Below are positions 36,014 through 45,762 of a stretch of DNA of 47,248 nucleotides, piece by piece. Under the pieces are notes generated by a model, which worked only from the letters and a program-made list of their open reading frames with translations, had not been told where the DNA came from and did not search any database. Numbering within the stretch: the stretch's first letter is position 1; every line of letters begins with the position of its first letter. The stretch lies in NCBI GenBank assembly GCA_021819825.1, contig JAKAEZ010000016.1, positions 1 through 47,248 on the forward strand. The letters are read 5' to 3'. The stretch is from Planctomycetota bacterium. Lineage in GTDB: Bacteria > Planctomycetota > Phycisphaerae > WQYP01. The position numbers and the translations under genes are program-made.

Positions 36014-37259
36014 GTTTCGCCCCGGAAGAATCCTTATTTAAAAACAGCGGCAATGGGCGTTTCGGATCACCGGCCAGAAATAGCGTCTGCGTCGGGAATG
36101 AGAATTCAATACCCGCTTTCTCATAGGCCTGCATCAGAGCCAGATTAAAGCGTTCACAGTAAGCCATATAGGCCCAGTAGTCGGTGGCGGGGCGGTAGTA
36201 GAAGTAGACCTGTATATTCAGGGACGCCGCGTTAAAATCGTTAAAATGTACGCGGGGGGGATACCACATCGGGTTGGCTGCATCATGCACATTTTCCCGG
36301 AACTCCGGTGATTCAAGAATATCTTTTATAATTTGCACGGCCTGTCGCATTTTTTCCACCGACGTATCGTAGGGCAGTGTCACATTCATAGTGCGGCGAA
36401 TATAAGGCCGCACGGAATAGTTCTGCACGCTGCCATTGACAATATCCGAATTGGGAATTGTTACCAGCGTGCCGTCAAAACTTCGCAGCCGCGTGGAGCG
36501 AAATCCAATGTCTTCAACCGTACCGCTATAACCCTCATACGCGATCCACTGCCCGACAACATAAGGCCGATCCAGCACCAGTGTGACCGAGCCGAAAAAG
36601 TTTTTCAGAGAATCTTGTGCCGCCAGAGATATACCCAAGCCCACAATGCCCAGGCCCGCCAGCCAGGAACTTATGTCGCGACCGAATATGTCCTGCATGA
36701 TAAACAACAGGCCGATAATCGCCACGAAAATGCGCAGGGTTTTGCGGATAATCGGCAGAATCTGTTCCGTCAGTGGAGTGTCATGCCGGGTGATGAATTT
36801 TTTCAGTGCCAATTCAACCGTGTTGACAATGTTAAAAACGTACCAGAAAAACGCTACGGCCAGCAGAAGTTCGATGGTTCTTCCGCAGATATTTCGCAAT
36901 GTCGGGGCTAAATGCAGCTGCGCCAGGCCCGCCAAAAGAAATAGGGCAAAAAGCAGAAGATTTCCCGGCCCGGCGGCACCCGTGATCAGCAGAGAACTAA
37001 AGTGCCAGTGGCGTTTTTCAAGGCCATCGCCAATTTTGCGCAAAACAATCGCGGTAAATTTGCCTGCGGCTACGCCAACAAACAGGCACGCCAGCAGAAT
37101 CACCCAATTGTAAAGGGTGTTCTCCCGAAAAAGCTCTTCAGGGCGAATTTGACTCGTTAAATGCGTCAGTAAACTGCCCAGTGAATGATGGATCACGGGG
37201 GCCGGCGCGGTCGTTGCAGGTTTTAAAGGTATTGGCAGTTGTGGCAGTATTTTTTTCAT
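36003..37259 (-). CDS. MscS-family mechanosensitive channel
   Basis: It opens under membrane tension and lets solutes out on osmotic downshock. The protein has 418 aa from the ATG at 37259, behind GAGAAG; a 25-residue upstream frame is not used. After a Pro-rich start and four or so N-terminal helices (about 50-165), the pore helix is SSWLAGLGIVGLGISLAAQDSLKNFFGSVTLVLDRPYVVGQWI, the core MscS signature. The beta domain holds GTVEDIGFRSTRLRSFDGTLVTIPNSDIVNGSVQNYS. The longer N-terminus places it with the larger MscS/YnaI-type channels. It shares a transcript with murQ and lies upstream of the ectoine genes. Confidence 0.9.
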   Translation of the reverse strand: MKKILPQLPIPLKPATTAPAPVIHHSLGSLLTHLTSQIRPEELFRENTLYNWVILLACLFVGVAAGKFTAIVLRKIGDGLEKRHWHFSSLLITGAAGPGNLLLFALFLLAGLAQLHLAPTLRNICGRTIELLLAVAFFWYVFNIVNTVELALKKFITRHDTPLTEQILPIIRKTLRIFVAIIGLLFIMQDIFGRDISSWLAGLGIVGLGISLAAQDSLKNFFGSVTLVLDRPYVVGQWIAYEGYSGTVEDIGFRSTRLRSFDGTLVTIPNSDIVNGSVQNYSVRPYIRRTMNVTLPYDTSVEKMRQAVQIIKDILESPEFRENVHDAANPMWYPPRVHFNDFNAASLNIQVYFYYRPATDYWAYMAYCERFNLALMQAYEKAGIEFSFPTQTLFLAGDPKRPLPLFLNKDSSGAKHDS

Positions 37260-37363
37260 TACGGATTCTTCTCGTTCACGGTCGTCAGGGAGGCATCCAC
37301 CGATGCCATCTTTCCATTTTACAGGCTCTACCATGATTGCCGGGAAAATTCAACTCTAAGCAA

Positions 37364-37382
37364 GTCGGGCCGAAGGCCCGAC
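37364..37382. repeat. Strong GC-rich hairpin
   Basis: GTCGGGCC and GGCCCGAC pair perfectly around GAA. There is no T-run. It resembles a REP-like or element-border hairpin. Confidence 0.5.
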
Positions 37383-37499
37383 AGAGCGGAGACAGGAGAG
37401 AGTTGAGCAGTGGAGTTGTCCCTTGGTTGCCACGGACGACATGCTTTCGGAATCCATGCCTCCCGGTCAATGCCGTTGGGGGCGGCGCCGCAGGCACCC

Positions 37500-37526
37500 G
37501 TTAATTCACAAGGGTTAATTCACAAG
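37500..37526. repeat. Tandem direct repeat of 13 bases
   Basis: GTTAATTCACAAG occurs twice, starting at 37500 and 37514, separated by one G. It may be replication slippage, or it may be a paired binding site. Confidence 0.45.
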
Positions 37527-37840
37527 AGGCGGTGGAGGTAAACGCAGGGGATGTTACAATGGCCACTGAACACTGGCCAAGGGTCAAAGTTTCGGAAGAT
37601 TAATAGAATGGTTGCGGCGGACGAAACAATTTTGTTAATCAAGCAAAGTGGCACGCACTGCCGCCGGAGGAAAGCTTTCGCATGTGGCATCGTGGTACAG
37701 TCTGCGAAATTTGAGAAATCTGTGAAAGGAGTTTATCCCGGGCGAATCGGGGTGGACGGTTACTGTCTCCAAAGATCGCGGAGCACTGATCAGAAACGCG
37801 GATTGTCACTGGATTGATACCCAATGAAAAGAATGCTCAG

Positions 37841-39037
37841 ATGAAAAACATGAATCGAATCAGATTCGTATTTGCGGCGCTGGTCGTCATGGCCATGTTC
37901 AATGGGGATGCTTTTGCTCACAATGGCAATTCGCAGCGACGCTCGACCATCGATGCGGTGGCGAAGATATCCAATCCGGTCAAAGTGTTCATCCTGATGG
38001 GCCAATCCAACATGCTTGGCTTAGGACACGTAGGTCCGATTACATTTAAAGGATCGCTTGATTACGCGGTCAAGAAAGAACATCGCTATCGGTTTCTGGT
38101 GAATAAATTGGGCGGGTGGGCGATCAGTAAAAGCGTTCGCCTCGTATTTGTCGTGCCTGGTCGCATTGAGAATCAAGAGAATCGCATTACCCTGATGAAT
38201 CTTCTGCACCAAAGTTCCAAGGTTCGCGGCATGACCGTCGGATACAACCAGTGGCTAAGCGTTCGAGGGCACCGCTACATCGGGCCGGAGTTTGGCATCA
38301 GCCACGAGCTTAAAAAACTTGTCCACGGGCCGGTATTACTTCTGAAAAGTTGCAACGGTAACCGCAGCATAGGCTGGGACTTGTTGCCGCCGGGGAGCAA
38401 AGGCTACCTTTACACCGATAAACAAGGCCGCGTCTGGCGGTATGCCGGTTACGGACAAACGCCCATGAAATGGCTTAAAGGCACACCAGAAAATAAACGC
38501 CAACGGGTAAATTGGTACGCGGGCAAAGAGTACGACATGGATGTCGCTAACGCCAAGTATGTACTGACCCATCTAAACAGATTTTATCCAGGTGCCACGA
38601 GTTATCAGATTGTCGGCTTCTTTTTCTGGCAAGGCGACAAAGACCGCTACGATTCAGGACTTGCCAGCCACTATGAAGAGAATCTTACACATTTTATTCA
38701 GAGCGTTCGCAAAGAATTTGATGCTCCGAAAGCACCATTTGTTCTTGCTACGCTCGGCCAAGACGTGATAGGCTCCACCAGGGGTAACGATGGTTTGGTC
38801 CTTCATGCCCAACTCGCGGTAGCAAATCCAGCCAAGCACCCCTTATTCAAAGGCAACGTCGCTACCGTTTATAGCCATCCGCTTTCCAAGGGTGGAGCGT
38901 CAAATAGTCATTACAACGGCAACGCTCAAACCTACATGAATGTCGGGCTGGCGATGGGCAAAGCCATGGACAAGCTGTTGGAAAACGACAAAACCATTGA
39001 CACGCTCACGCCAGAACGCGAAAGGCTCGAAAAGTGA
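37841..39037 (+). CDS. Exported SGNH-fold esterase-like protein (DUF303 / sialate O-acetylesterase-like)
   Basis: The protein has 398 aa from the ATG at 37841; starts at 37850 and 37814 (TTG) are possible. A signal peptide ends in AFA before HNGNS. VKVFILMGQSNMLGLG carries the nucleophile serine of the family, FFFWQGDKDRYD is like its conserved WQGxxD block, and the late SHYNGNAQTYMNVGLAMG would hold the catalytic His. Relatives remove acetyl groups from sialic acids, xylan or other sugars. The codon use is more A+T-rich and less biased than in nearby genes, and the flanks carry repeats, so recent gain is plausible. Confidence 0.75.
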   Translation: MKNMNRIRFVFAALVVMAMFNGDAFAHNGNSQRRSTIDAVAKISNPVKVFILMGQSNMLGLGHVGPITFKGSLDYAVKKEHRYRFLVNKLGGWAISKSVRLVFVVPGRIENQENRITLMNLLHQSSKVRGMTVGYNQWLSVRGHRYIGPEFGISHELKKLVHGPVLLLKSCNGNRSIGWDLLPPGSKGYLYTDKQGRVWRYAGYGQTPMKWLKGTPENKRQRVNWYAGKEYDMDVANAKYVLTHLNRFYPGATSYQIVGFFFWQGDKDRYDSGLASHYEENLTHFIQSVRKEFDAPKAPFVLATLGQDVIGSTRGNDGLVLHAQLAVANPAKHPLFKGNVATVYSHPLSKGGASNSHYNGNAQTYMNVGLAMGKAMDKLLENDKTIDTLTPERERLEK

Positions 39038-39343
39038 AACCTGGACACTGCCTAAGCCCGCAAAGTTAAGCGATGTCACCATATTGCTTAATGGGTTGCT
39101 GATTTTGGTGCTGATTTTGGATCGCATAGTGGGTGCCGAGTTTTCAGGGGGGGATTTCCACTGAAGCTCTACCTCTCCTTGCCGCGCGGTCTCGCGGGGT
39201 GCCTTCACTTCTTGCTGCCATATCGGCAGTTTCATGCCTGCCCAGGCGGCAATTAATTCCTGAAAAGGCGGTTTTTTCGCCGTTTTTTTCTGGTATGGTA
39301 TTTGTTATCCGCTTTGAAGGAACCGGCTACGAAAGGAAGTTCT
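39038..39343. other. Spacer between the esterase gene and clpB
   Basis: A +1 frame continuing past the esterase stop (to about 39164) encodes a hydrophobic stretch, DVTILLNGLLILVLILD, perhaps a frameshifted tail or chance. AAGGCG-GTTTTTT-CGCC followed by a T-run at 39265-39289 looks like a weak terminator. No heat-shock CIRCE element was found ahead of clpB. Confidence 0.35.
39267..39289 (+). terminator. Weak intrinsic terminator upstream of clpB
   Basis: GGCG and CGCC pair across a T-rich 7-base loop, and seven T follow after CG-type bases. The stem is only four G-C pairs, so its efficiency is doubtful. It would end transcription from the esterase gene before clpB. Confidence 0.4.
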
Positions 39344-41962
39344 ATGCGCTTCGACAAATTTACCGTGAAGGCTCAAGAAGCTTTGGCCAATGCCCAAAGC
39401 TTGGCTGCCGAAAAGCAGCATGGCGAGGTGACGGCGCTGCATGTGCTGTCCGCGTTATTGGCGGATAAAGAAGGAATCATCCGTCCCCTGCTGGCCAAAT
39501 TGGGCGTGGATGCCGGACAGTTGGACTCTGGCGTTGAGGCGCAGCTGGATCGTTTGCCCAGTGTGTCCGGTGGCGCTCAACTGGGCATGGCACGGGATGT
39601 CAGTGAAGTGCTGGCCATTGCGCAGAAGGAAGCGGATCGTCTAAAGGACGAATACGTTTCCACGGAACATTTACTGCTGGGATTAATCGCTGCCCAATCC
39701 GCGGCAAAAAATGCGTTGACCTCCTCAGGGGTAAATAAAAATGCCGTTCTCGCCGCTTTGAAAGATATTCGCGGCAATTCCCGTGTGACGGATCAGAATC
39801 CGGAAGATAAATATCAGGCGTTGCAAAAATATGGCCGCGATCTGGTGGAATCCGCCCGGCAGGGAAAGCTTGACCCGGTCATAGGTCGTGATGAAGAAAT
39901 TCGCCGTTGCATGCAGGTGCTTAGCCGGCGCAGCAAAAACAATCCGGTGCTTATTGGTGAGCCGGGCGTTGGTAAAACGGCCATTGTGGAAGGCTTGGCG
40001 CAGCGCATTTTAACCGGGGATGTGCCGGAGGGGCTTAAGAATAAAAAACTGATCGCCCTGGACATGGGCGCACTGGTGGCAGGAGCTAAATACCGGGGTG
40101 AATTTGAGGATCGCCTGAAAGCGGTTCTGAAGGATGTGGAACAGGCGGCCGGCGGCGTTATTCTGTTTATTGATGAATTGCATAACGTGGTGGGGGCAGG
40201 CCGGGCGGAAGGAAGCATGGACGCATCTAATTTACTGAAACCCGCCCTGGCACGTGGTGAATTGCGGTGCATCGGCGCTACCACCTTGGATGAATACCGC
40301 AAATACATTGAAAAAGACCCGGCGCTGGAGCGGCGTTTTCAGCCGGTAATGGTGCCGCAGCCATCGGTTGAGGATACGATTTCCATTTTGCGTGGACTCA
40401 AGGAACGTTATGAAACGCACCATGGCGTGCGCATCCAGGATTCCGCGCTCGTGGCCGCCGCTACGTTAAGCAATCGCTATATTACCGACCGCTTTTTGCC
40501 TGACAAAGCCATTGACCTGATCGATGAGGCCGCCAGTCGTTTGCGGATTGAAAATGATTCCATGCCCGCGGCGTTGGATGATCTGCGGCGCAGAATCATG
40601 CAATTGGAAGTGCAGCGCGAAGCGCTGAAAAAAGAAAAAGACGACGCATCACGCCAACAATTGGAGAAAGATCAGAAACTTCTGGCGGATCTCAATGAGC
40701 GTAACGCCGAACTCACCGCCAAGTGGGAACGTGAATCCGGCGTTTTGCGGGGCATTAAGGCCATTCGGGAAAAGATTCAACAGACTCAGACGCAATTGGA
40801 AGAAGCCCAGCGGCAGGGAAAACTGGAAGAAGCGGCCCGGTTGCGCTACGGAGAAATGCGGCAACTCGAGGCGGATCTGCAATCCAGGCAGAAACAACTG
40901 GATGAAATTCTCAAATCCGGGCAGTCGATGGTGCGCGAAGAGGTCACACCGGAAGAGATCGCCCATGTTGTGGCAAAATGGACCGGTATTCCGGTTACGA
41001 AAATGCTGGAAGGGGACAAACAACGCCTGAAGCACATGGAAGAATTCCTGCGCCGCCGCGTCATTGGGCAGGATGAAGCGGTAAAGGCCGTCAGTAATGC
41101 GGTGCGGCGCAATCGGGCGGGCTTGGGAGATCCGCGCCGTCCCATCGGAAGCTTTATGTTTTTAGGCCCAACCGGCGTGGGCAAAACGGAACTTTGTAAA
41201 GCCCTGGCGGAATTTCTGTTTGATACTGAAGAATCCATGATACGCATTGATATGTCTGAGTTTATGGAGCAGCACAGCGTGGCCCGGCTTATCGGGGCAC
41301 CGCCGGGATATGTGGGCTACGAAGAAGGCGGCGTACTGACGGAATCCGTCCGCCGCCGGCCATACTGCGTCATATTATTTGACGAAATTGAAAAAGCGCA
41401 CCGTGATGTATTTAATGTGCTTTTGCAGGTACTTGATGACGGACGCCTTACCGACGGGCAGGGGCGGACGGTGGATTTTAAAAACACACTTATTGTCATG
41501 ACCAGCAACCTGGGGTCGCAGATGATTCAGGAAATCACCGCTAAGAAGGGTGCTGAATGGGAAATTGAAGCCGGCGTGCGGGATGTATTAAAGCAACACT
41601 TCCGTCCGGAATTTCTCAATCGCGTGGATGAAGTTGTGATTTTTCATACGCTGCAAAAAGCCCAGCTTGCCGCCATTGTGACCATTCAACTCCAGCACCT
41701 CGAACGGCGGCTGGCGGAGCGTGGCCACAGCCTGATTGTCAGCGACAAAGCCCGCCATGAGCTTGGCGAACAGGGTTATGATGTCACGTATGGAGCGCGT
41801 CCGCTCAAGCGGCTGATCCAGCAGCAAATTGAAAACCCGTTGGCGGAGAGGCTGCTGAATGGTGATTTCCCGGAAGGAAGTTCCATCCGCATCGATGCGG
41901 ATCGGCATGGCCGCTTCACTTTTGATGCCGGAGCGCCCGTGGTGGAAGGGGAGCTGGAGTAG
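39344..41962 (+). CDS. clpB: ATP-dependent disaggregase ClpB
   Basis: This hexameric AAA+ machine pulls proteins out of aggregates together with DnaK. The protein has 872 aa. In order: Clp_N double repeat (about 1-150), first AAA with Walker [10 protein letters not shown] and [12 protein letters not shown], the long coiled-coil middle domain (about 405-535, [18 protein letters not shown] helices), second AAA with GPTGVGKTE and the substrate pore loop GYVGYEEGG, and the ClpB C-terminal domain. The coiled coil separates it from ClpA/ClpC. GAAAGGAAG precedes the ATG at 39344. It is followed by recA after 93 bases, with a promoter in the gap. Confidence 0.96.
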   Translation: MRFDKFTVKAQEALANAQSLAAEKQHGEVTALHVLSALLADKEGIIRPLLAKLGVDAGQLDSGVEAQLDRLPSVSGGAQLGMARDVSEVLAIAQKEADRLKDEYVSTEHLLLGLIAAQSAAKNALTSSGVNKNAVLAALKDIRGNSRVTDQNPEDKYQALQKYGRDLVESARQGKLDPVIGRDEEIRRCMQVLSRRSKNNPVLIGEPGVGKTAIVEGLAQRILTGDVPEGLKNKKLIALDMGALVAGAKYRGEFEDRLKAVLKDVEQAAGGVILFIDELHNVVGAGRAEGSMDASNLLKPALARGELRCIGATTLDEYRKYIEKDPALERRFQPVMVPQPSVEDTISILRGLKERYETHHGVRIQDSALVAAATLSNRYITDRFLPDKAIDLIDEAASRLRIENDSMPAALDDLRRRIMQLEVQREALKKEKDDASRQQLEKDQKLLADLNERNAELTAKWERESGVLRGIKAIREKIQQTQTQLEEAQRQGKLEEAARLRYGEMRQLEADLQSRQKQLDEILKSGQSMVREEVTPEEIAHVVAKWTGIPVTKMLEGDKQRLKHMEEFLRRRVIGQDEAVKAVSNAVRRNRAGLGDPRRPIGSFMFLGPTGVGKTELCKALAEFLFDTEESMIRIDMSEFMEQHSVARLIGAPPGYVGYEEGGVLTESVRRRPYCVILFDEIEKAHRDVFNVLLQVLDDGRLTDGQGRTVDFKNTLIVMTSNLGSQMIQEITAKKGAEWEIEAGVRDVLKQHFRPEFLNRVDEVVIFHTLQKAQLAAIVTIQLQHLERRLAERGHSLIVSDKARHELGEQGYDVTYGARPLKRLIQQQIENPLAERLLNGDFPEGSSIRIDADRHGRFTFDAGAPVVEGELE

Positions 41963-41965
41963 CAC

Positions 41966-41993
41966 TTGACGTTCGCAATTAGTTAGGTATTAT
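41966..41993 (+). promoter_or_regulatory. Sigma-70-type promoter for recA
   Basis: TTGACG (41966-41971) and TATTAT (41988-41993) are spaced by 16 bases and lie just after the clpB stop. The first base of the message would be near 42000, about 55 bases before the recA ATG. No known LexA box (CTGT-N8-ACAG or GAAC-N4-GTTC) was seen around it. Confidence 0.6.
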
Positions 41994-42055
41994 CACACAC
42001 ATGCTTCCGCGTTGTGGCGGGGGCGCTGAATCGGACTTTTTACAGCGAGATTATC

Positions 42056-43177
42056 ATGTCCAAAGATGCGGCAACCTCCACGGCACGCGATCAGGCTCTT
42101 GACCGGGCGTTATCGCAGATTGAAAAAAACTTTGGCAAGGGGGCCATTATGAAAATGGACGGCGTTAATCCGCTGGCCATTGAAGGTATCCCAACCGGGT
42201 CACTGGGGCTGGACATTGCCTTGGGAGGCAAAGGCATTCCGCGCGGGAGAATTGTGGAAGTGTTCGGGCCGGAATCTTCTGGTAAAACCACTTTATGTTT
42301 GCATGTTGTGGCGGAAGCCCAAAAAATGGGCGGTGTGGCCGCATTTGTCGATGCGGAGCACGCGCTTGATCCCACCTGGGCTAAGCGGCTGGGCGTAAGC
42401 CTGCGCGATCTGCTGGTCAGCCAGCCCGATACCGGCGAGCAGGCGCTGGAAATTGTGGAATTGCTGGTACGATCCAACGCGGTGGATGTCATTGTGGTGG
42501 ATTCTGTGGCGGCGTTAATTCCCAAGGCGGAAATTGAGGGCGAGATGGGGGACGCTTCCATGGGTATGCAGGCGCGGCTGATGAGCCAGGCCATGCGAAA
42601 ACTTACCGGTGCGGTCTCCAAGAGCAAAACGCTGGTGATTTTCATCAACCAGATACGTGAAAAAATCGGCGTGATGTTTGGCAACCCGGAAACTACCACG
42701 GGCGGACGGGCTTTGAAATTTTATAGTTCGGTTCGTATTGATATTCGCCGTATCAACACCATTAAAGAAGGTGAAGTGGCCATTGGTAATCATGTACGGG
42801 CCAAGGTTGTAAAAAATAAAATTGCCCCGCCATTCCGTGAAGCGGAATTTGATATTTTGTTTGACAGCGGCATCAGTTACGAAGGTGATCTGTTGGATAT
42901 TGCCGTGGCTGATAACATTATCGATAAAAGCGGTGCGTGGTTCAGCTATGGTCCGGCCCGTATGGGCCAGGGACGGGAACAGGCCCGGCAATTTCTCAAG
43001 GATAATCCAGAGGCTGCCAAGGAAATTCGCGAAAAAATCCTCACCAAGCGGCTGGTTGTGCCTGTGGCTGCCCCTGTGACGCCCGTTGCAGGCGTAAAAC
43101 CTGATGCCAAGCCCGCAGCGGCCAAGCCTGAGGTGACGGCCGAGCGTGTGGTGGCCAAGGCGGGCGCGGGGCGGTAA
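42056..43177 (+). CDS. recA: Recombinase RecA
   Basis: It forms filaments on single-stranded DNA, exchanges strands and triggers SOS. The protein has 373 aa with [35 protein letters not shown] (Walker A), [49 protein letters not shown] and [21 protein letters not shown] (L2 region), all canonical. The C-terminal 35 residues are a Pro/Ala/Val/Lys-rich tail, less acidic than in E. coli. The ATG at 42056 gives the normal SKDAAT start. It is convergent with the galactosidase gene. Confidence 0.97.
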   Translation: MSKDAATSTARDQALDRALSQIEKNFGKGAIMKMDGVNPLAIEGIPTGSLGLDIALGGKGIPRGRIVEVFGPESSGKTTLCLHVVAEAQKMGGVAAFVDAEHALDPTWAKRLGVSLRDLLVSQPDTGEQALEIVELLVRSNAVDVIVVDSVAALIPKAEIEGEMGDASMGMQARLMSQAMRKLTGAVSKSKTLVIFINQIREKIGVMFGNPETTTGGRALKFYSSVRIDIRRINTIKEGEVAIGNHVRAKVVKNKIAPPFREAEFDILFDSGISYEGDLLDIAVADNIIDKSGAWFSYGPARMGQGREQARQFLKDNPEAAKEIREKILTKRLVVPVAAPVTPVAGVKPDAKPAAAKPEVTAERVVAKAGAGR

Positions 43178-43192
43178 ATCCCAAAAACATTG

Positions 43193-43240
43193 CGCAGCAA
43201 GGCTGCGAACGCTCATACACGGCACTCGCTGTGTATGAGC
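43193..43240. terminator. Two tandem hairpins between recA and the GH35 gene
   Basis: CGCAGC-AAG-GCTGCG lies at 43193-43207, and GCTCATACAC pairs perfectly with GTGTATGAGC at 43211-43240; inner bases extend the second stem to about 13 pairs around ACTC. No T-run follows either one. Since recA and the galactosidase gene converge here, they probably end or stabilise both messages. Confidence 0.55.
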
Positions 43241-43274
43241 CAAAGTGTGCCCTGCGCCGTTTTACGATTCCCAA

Positions 43275-45713
43275 TTATCGCTTTGGCTTTTCCATAACTT
43301 CGCTATGCCGCAGTGTGACAGCAGCGATTTTTTGCGTGCCGGATACCACGCACGTTACATGGCTTTCCAGAAGGGGCTGAATGCTTTTTATAACCGCGTA
43401 CGCCTTGTGCAAATGGAAATCCGGTCGTGCCTGCGGCGGCAGCGTTACCGGAGAATGAGCAAACAACGGCAGCATGCGTAATTCAATGTTGCCTCGGAGT
43501 TTCAGCGGAATTCGGTCCAGCGGAAAATCCAGCGGCTTGCCATTATAAAAATCGTCCACAATCAGTTTTCCGCCTGCATAGACGCGCAGCACATTGCCGA
43601 CGTAATAGATCCGCAGCAGCAAAGGCAGTGATCTATCCCGTAGGGGAATGTTGACATGCCAGCGCGTTACGGCGGCAGTGTTCCAGTTTTTGTGAATCAT
43701 CGGATACATTTTTTCCGCCAAGGTCAGATTGGCGCGTTTAAGCAGGGTGCAGGTAATCCCAGCCGGGGTTGGGGCCGCAGCGGCATCGGAATAGCGGATA
43801 AAATCCCCGTCAGCGCGGCCTTTGATGTTTTTGCCATCCATGGTCAAGTGTAGCGGTGCCGGCAAAATCGCCAGTGAAAACGCCCGGGTATTTTCGCGCT
43901 GTAATTCCAAAGCATGTCGCATGGGAACAAGCTGATCAGCGCTGATAACCGCCCGATTCATTGATCCCATGCGAATTTTCCATAAATGCCGCGCTTCGGA
44001 AGCACTGAGAATAATAAATTTTACTTGTGTACCTGATGGTGTCACCGCGCTAATGCCCGTGTTCAAGCCCGTGGTAATATGAGAAATATTAATCCCATGG
44101 GGGCCATGGGTGACCGTGCCGGTTGCAACACGCAACTGAACGCCCGCGCCCGGTGTGATTGCCATCTGCGGCGCAATACCTTTGATGCCGGAAAAAAAAT
44201 AAAACCGGGTCTTGCCGCTTTGAACGTGGCAAATCGGTTCCACCGTCGCGTACTGAATCATCACGCCATCGCAATTCAGATTCACCGGCCACCAGCCATA
44301 ACTGCCGGCTGGAATAGTGATCGGTTTGGCGGGAATTAATACGGTACCGCCATTTTGCCGCAAGGCAAATTGTACATTCGGTCTTGCGGGCAACGCATGT
44401 TGATATTGATAATTGTTGAAAAACAAAAAGCCGTTGCGGCCATTGGATCGCACATCCCATTGCAGGGGGGTGTCGTTCCTCCTGTCGCTTTGCGGGATAA
44501 TCGCGGGCATTAACCCCAGTTCTTTGCCAAATTCATGCAGAAACATCGCCTGCTGCCGCAGCAAATTGTATTGCGGTCGCTCCTGGCCGCACGCGCCCAA
44601 CGGTGCCTGGAAGTCATAATTAATATAAGGCATATCGTTGTAATGTTGCGTGGCCAAGGTCTCATTCAAGTAACTTAACTTTCCCCGCAAATCCCAGCCG
44701 CCCTGATACATGTAATATCCCTGCCAGACCGAACCGTCGGCCAGTTCCGCCAGTGATAATGCCCCAATATCATTGCCATTAATCCAGATGCGATGCGCAT
44801 AACTTGATGCCATGCCGCCGCCGATTTCGCAGCACACATAGGGAAACTTGGCAAATTGCCTGGTGTCGCGTCGCGAACGCACGGATGTAAAATCATACGC
44901 ATAGGGAAAGCCGTGCGGCGCATTGGTCCAGAAGCCATTAGGATAATTGCCGAACATGGGCAGCAGTTGCCAGTTGGGAGCGGCAACATTATTCCAGCCC
45001 GTCATGTTATAAAATGGCACATCAATGCCGTAGCGCCGGGCAATTTCTTTAAGGTGATACAAGTAGGGCAGGTCGCCACATTCGTTATCCACTTGCACAG
45101 CAATCACCGGGCCGCCATTTTTCCACAGCAGCCCCCGCATTTGCGCGGCTATCTGCTGATACAAGGGCTTTACCATGGCAATAAATCGCGGATCATTACT
45201 GCGCAGATGCACGCCGGAGTGTTCCACCCAGTTGGGAAATCCGCCGTTACGCACCTCACCGTGGTCCCACGGCCCAAGACGTACCACGGCCAACAAGCCG
45301 ACCTTTTTGCAATCTTCCAGAAAGGCCCGCAAATCTCGCCGGCCCCGCCAGTCCCAAACACCCTTCTGTTCTTCCTGGTAAATCCAGAAAACATAAGTGG
45401 ATACCACATTGATTCCGCCGGCTTTCATTTTCCGCAATTCCGTCAGCCAATCCCGCCGCGGACATCGGACATAATGAAATTCACCTGCCACGGGGATCCA
45501 TGGTTTTCCATTAAGTTCAATGCATTGTCGATTAATCGACAAGACCGCGCCATCCGGATTGCGCGCGGTGCCCATGACCAGCGGACAAGCCGCCGGCTCG
45601 CCAGCCTGCGGAATGGTTATGCTTAAAACCGCGGCGTTAATGCTGCGGGATAAGCCGCAAACCGCCATCATCAAGGCAAACCCCGCTGCCACTGTGCGCA
45701 AACATTTATACAT
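43275..45713 (-). CDS. GH35 beta-galactosidase, exported
   Basis: It removes terminal beta-galactose from oligo- or polysaccharides. The protein has 812 aa from the ATG at 45713, behind AGAAGG; the frame is open further upstream over the GH53 end. Residues 1-27 form a signal peptide. GH35 motifs are clear: IPVAGEFHYVRCPRRDW, VVSTYVFWIYQE, VVRLGPWDHGEVRNGGFPNW, VIAVQVDNECGDLPYL with acid/base Glu211, and FPYVCCEIGGGMASSYAHR with the likely nucleophile Glu296. The C-terminal half (about 470-810) has beta-rich domains resembling the galactose-binding jelly rolls of the family. It follows the GH53 gene closely and probably shares its transcript. Confidence 0.88.
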   Translation of the reverse strand: MYKCLRTVAAGFALMMAVCGLSRSINAAVLSITIPQAGEPAACPLVMGTARNPDGAVLSINRQCIELNGKPWIPVAGEFHYVRCPRRDWLTELRKMKAGGINVVSTYVFWIYQEEQKGVWDWRGRRDLRAFLEDCKKVGLLAVVRLGPWDHGEVRNGGFPNWVEHSGVHLRSNDPRFIAMVKPLYQQIAAQMRGLLWKNGGPVIAVQVDNECGDLPYLYHLKEIARRYGIDVPFYNMTGWNNVAAPNWQLLPMFGNYPNGFWTNAPHGFPYAYDFTSVRSRRDTRQFAKFPYVCCEIGGGMASSYAHRIWINGNDIGALSLAELADGSVWQGYYMYQGGWDLRGKLSYLNETLATQHYNDMPYINYDFQAPLGACGQERPQYNLLRQQAMFLHEFGKELGLMPAIIPQSDRRNDTPLQWDVRSNGRNGFLFFNNYQYQHALPARPNVQFALRQNGGTVLIPAKPITIPAGSYGWWPVNLNCDGVMIQYATVEPICHVQSGKTRFYFFSGIKGIAPQMAITPGAGVQLRVATGTVTHGPHGINISHITTGLNTGISAVTPSGTQVKFIILSASEARHLWKIRMGSMNRAVISADQLVPMRHALELQRENTRAFSLAILPAPLHLTMDGKNIKGRADGDFIRYSDAAAAPTPAGITCTLLKRANLTLAEKMYPMIHKNWNTAAVTRWHVNIPLRDRSLPLLLRIYYVGNVLRVYAGGKLIVDDFYNGKPLDFPLDRIPLKLRGNIELRMLPLFAHSPVTLPPQARPDFHLHKAYAVIKSIQPLLESHVTCVVSGTQKIAAVTLRHSEVMEKPKR

Positions 45714-45762
45714 GCAAAAAAGCCTTCTGAAATACCCGTTCAAACATCCATATCGTGGATTT

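Larger units (their letters stand above)
37260..37840. other. Spacer with hairpin and direct repeat between mscS and the esterase gene
   Basis: About 580 bases without a credible gene. It holds GTCGGGCC-GAA-GGCCCGAC, an 8-bp G+C hairpin at 37364-37382, and two tandem copies of GTTAATTCACAAG at 37500-37526. Both divergent genes must have promoters here, but I could not pick clear ones. An 88-codon frame at 37551-37817 has no recognisable feature. Confidence 0.4.

Noticed and set aside
37551..37817. An 88-codon frame before the esterase gene
   Set aside because: No ribosome binding site, no known motif and biased composition.
42000..42056. A LexA box in front of recA
   Set aside because: Neither the proteobacterial nor the Gram-positive SOS motif is present; only a T-rich ACAG half site.
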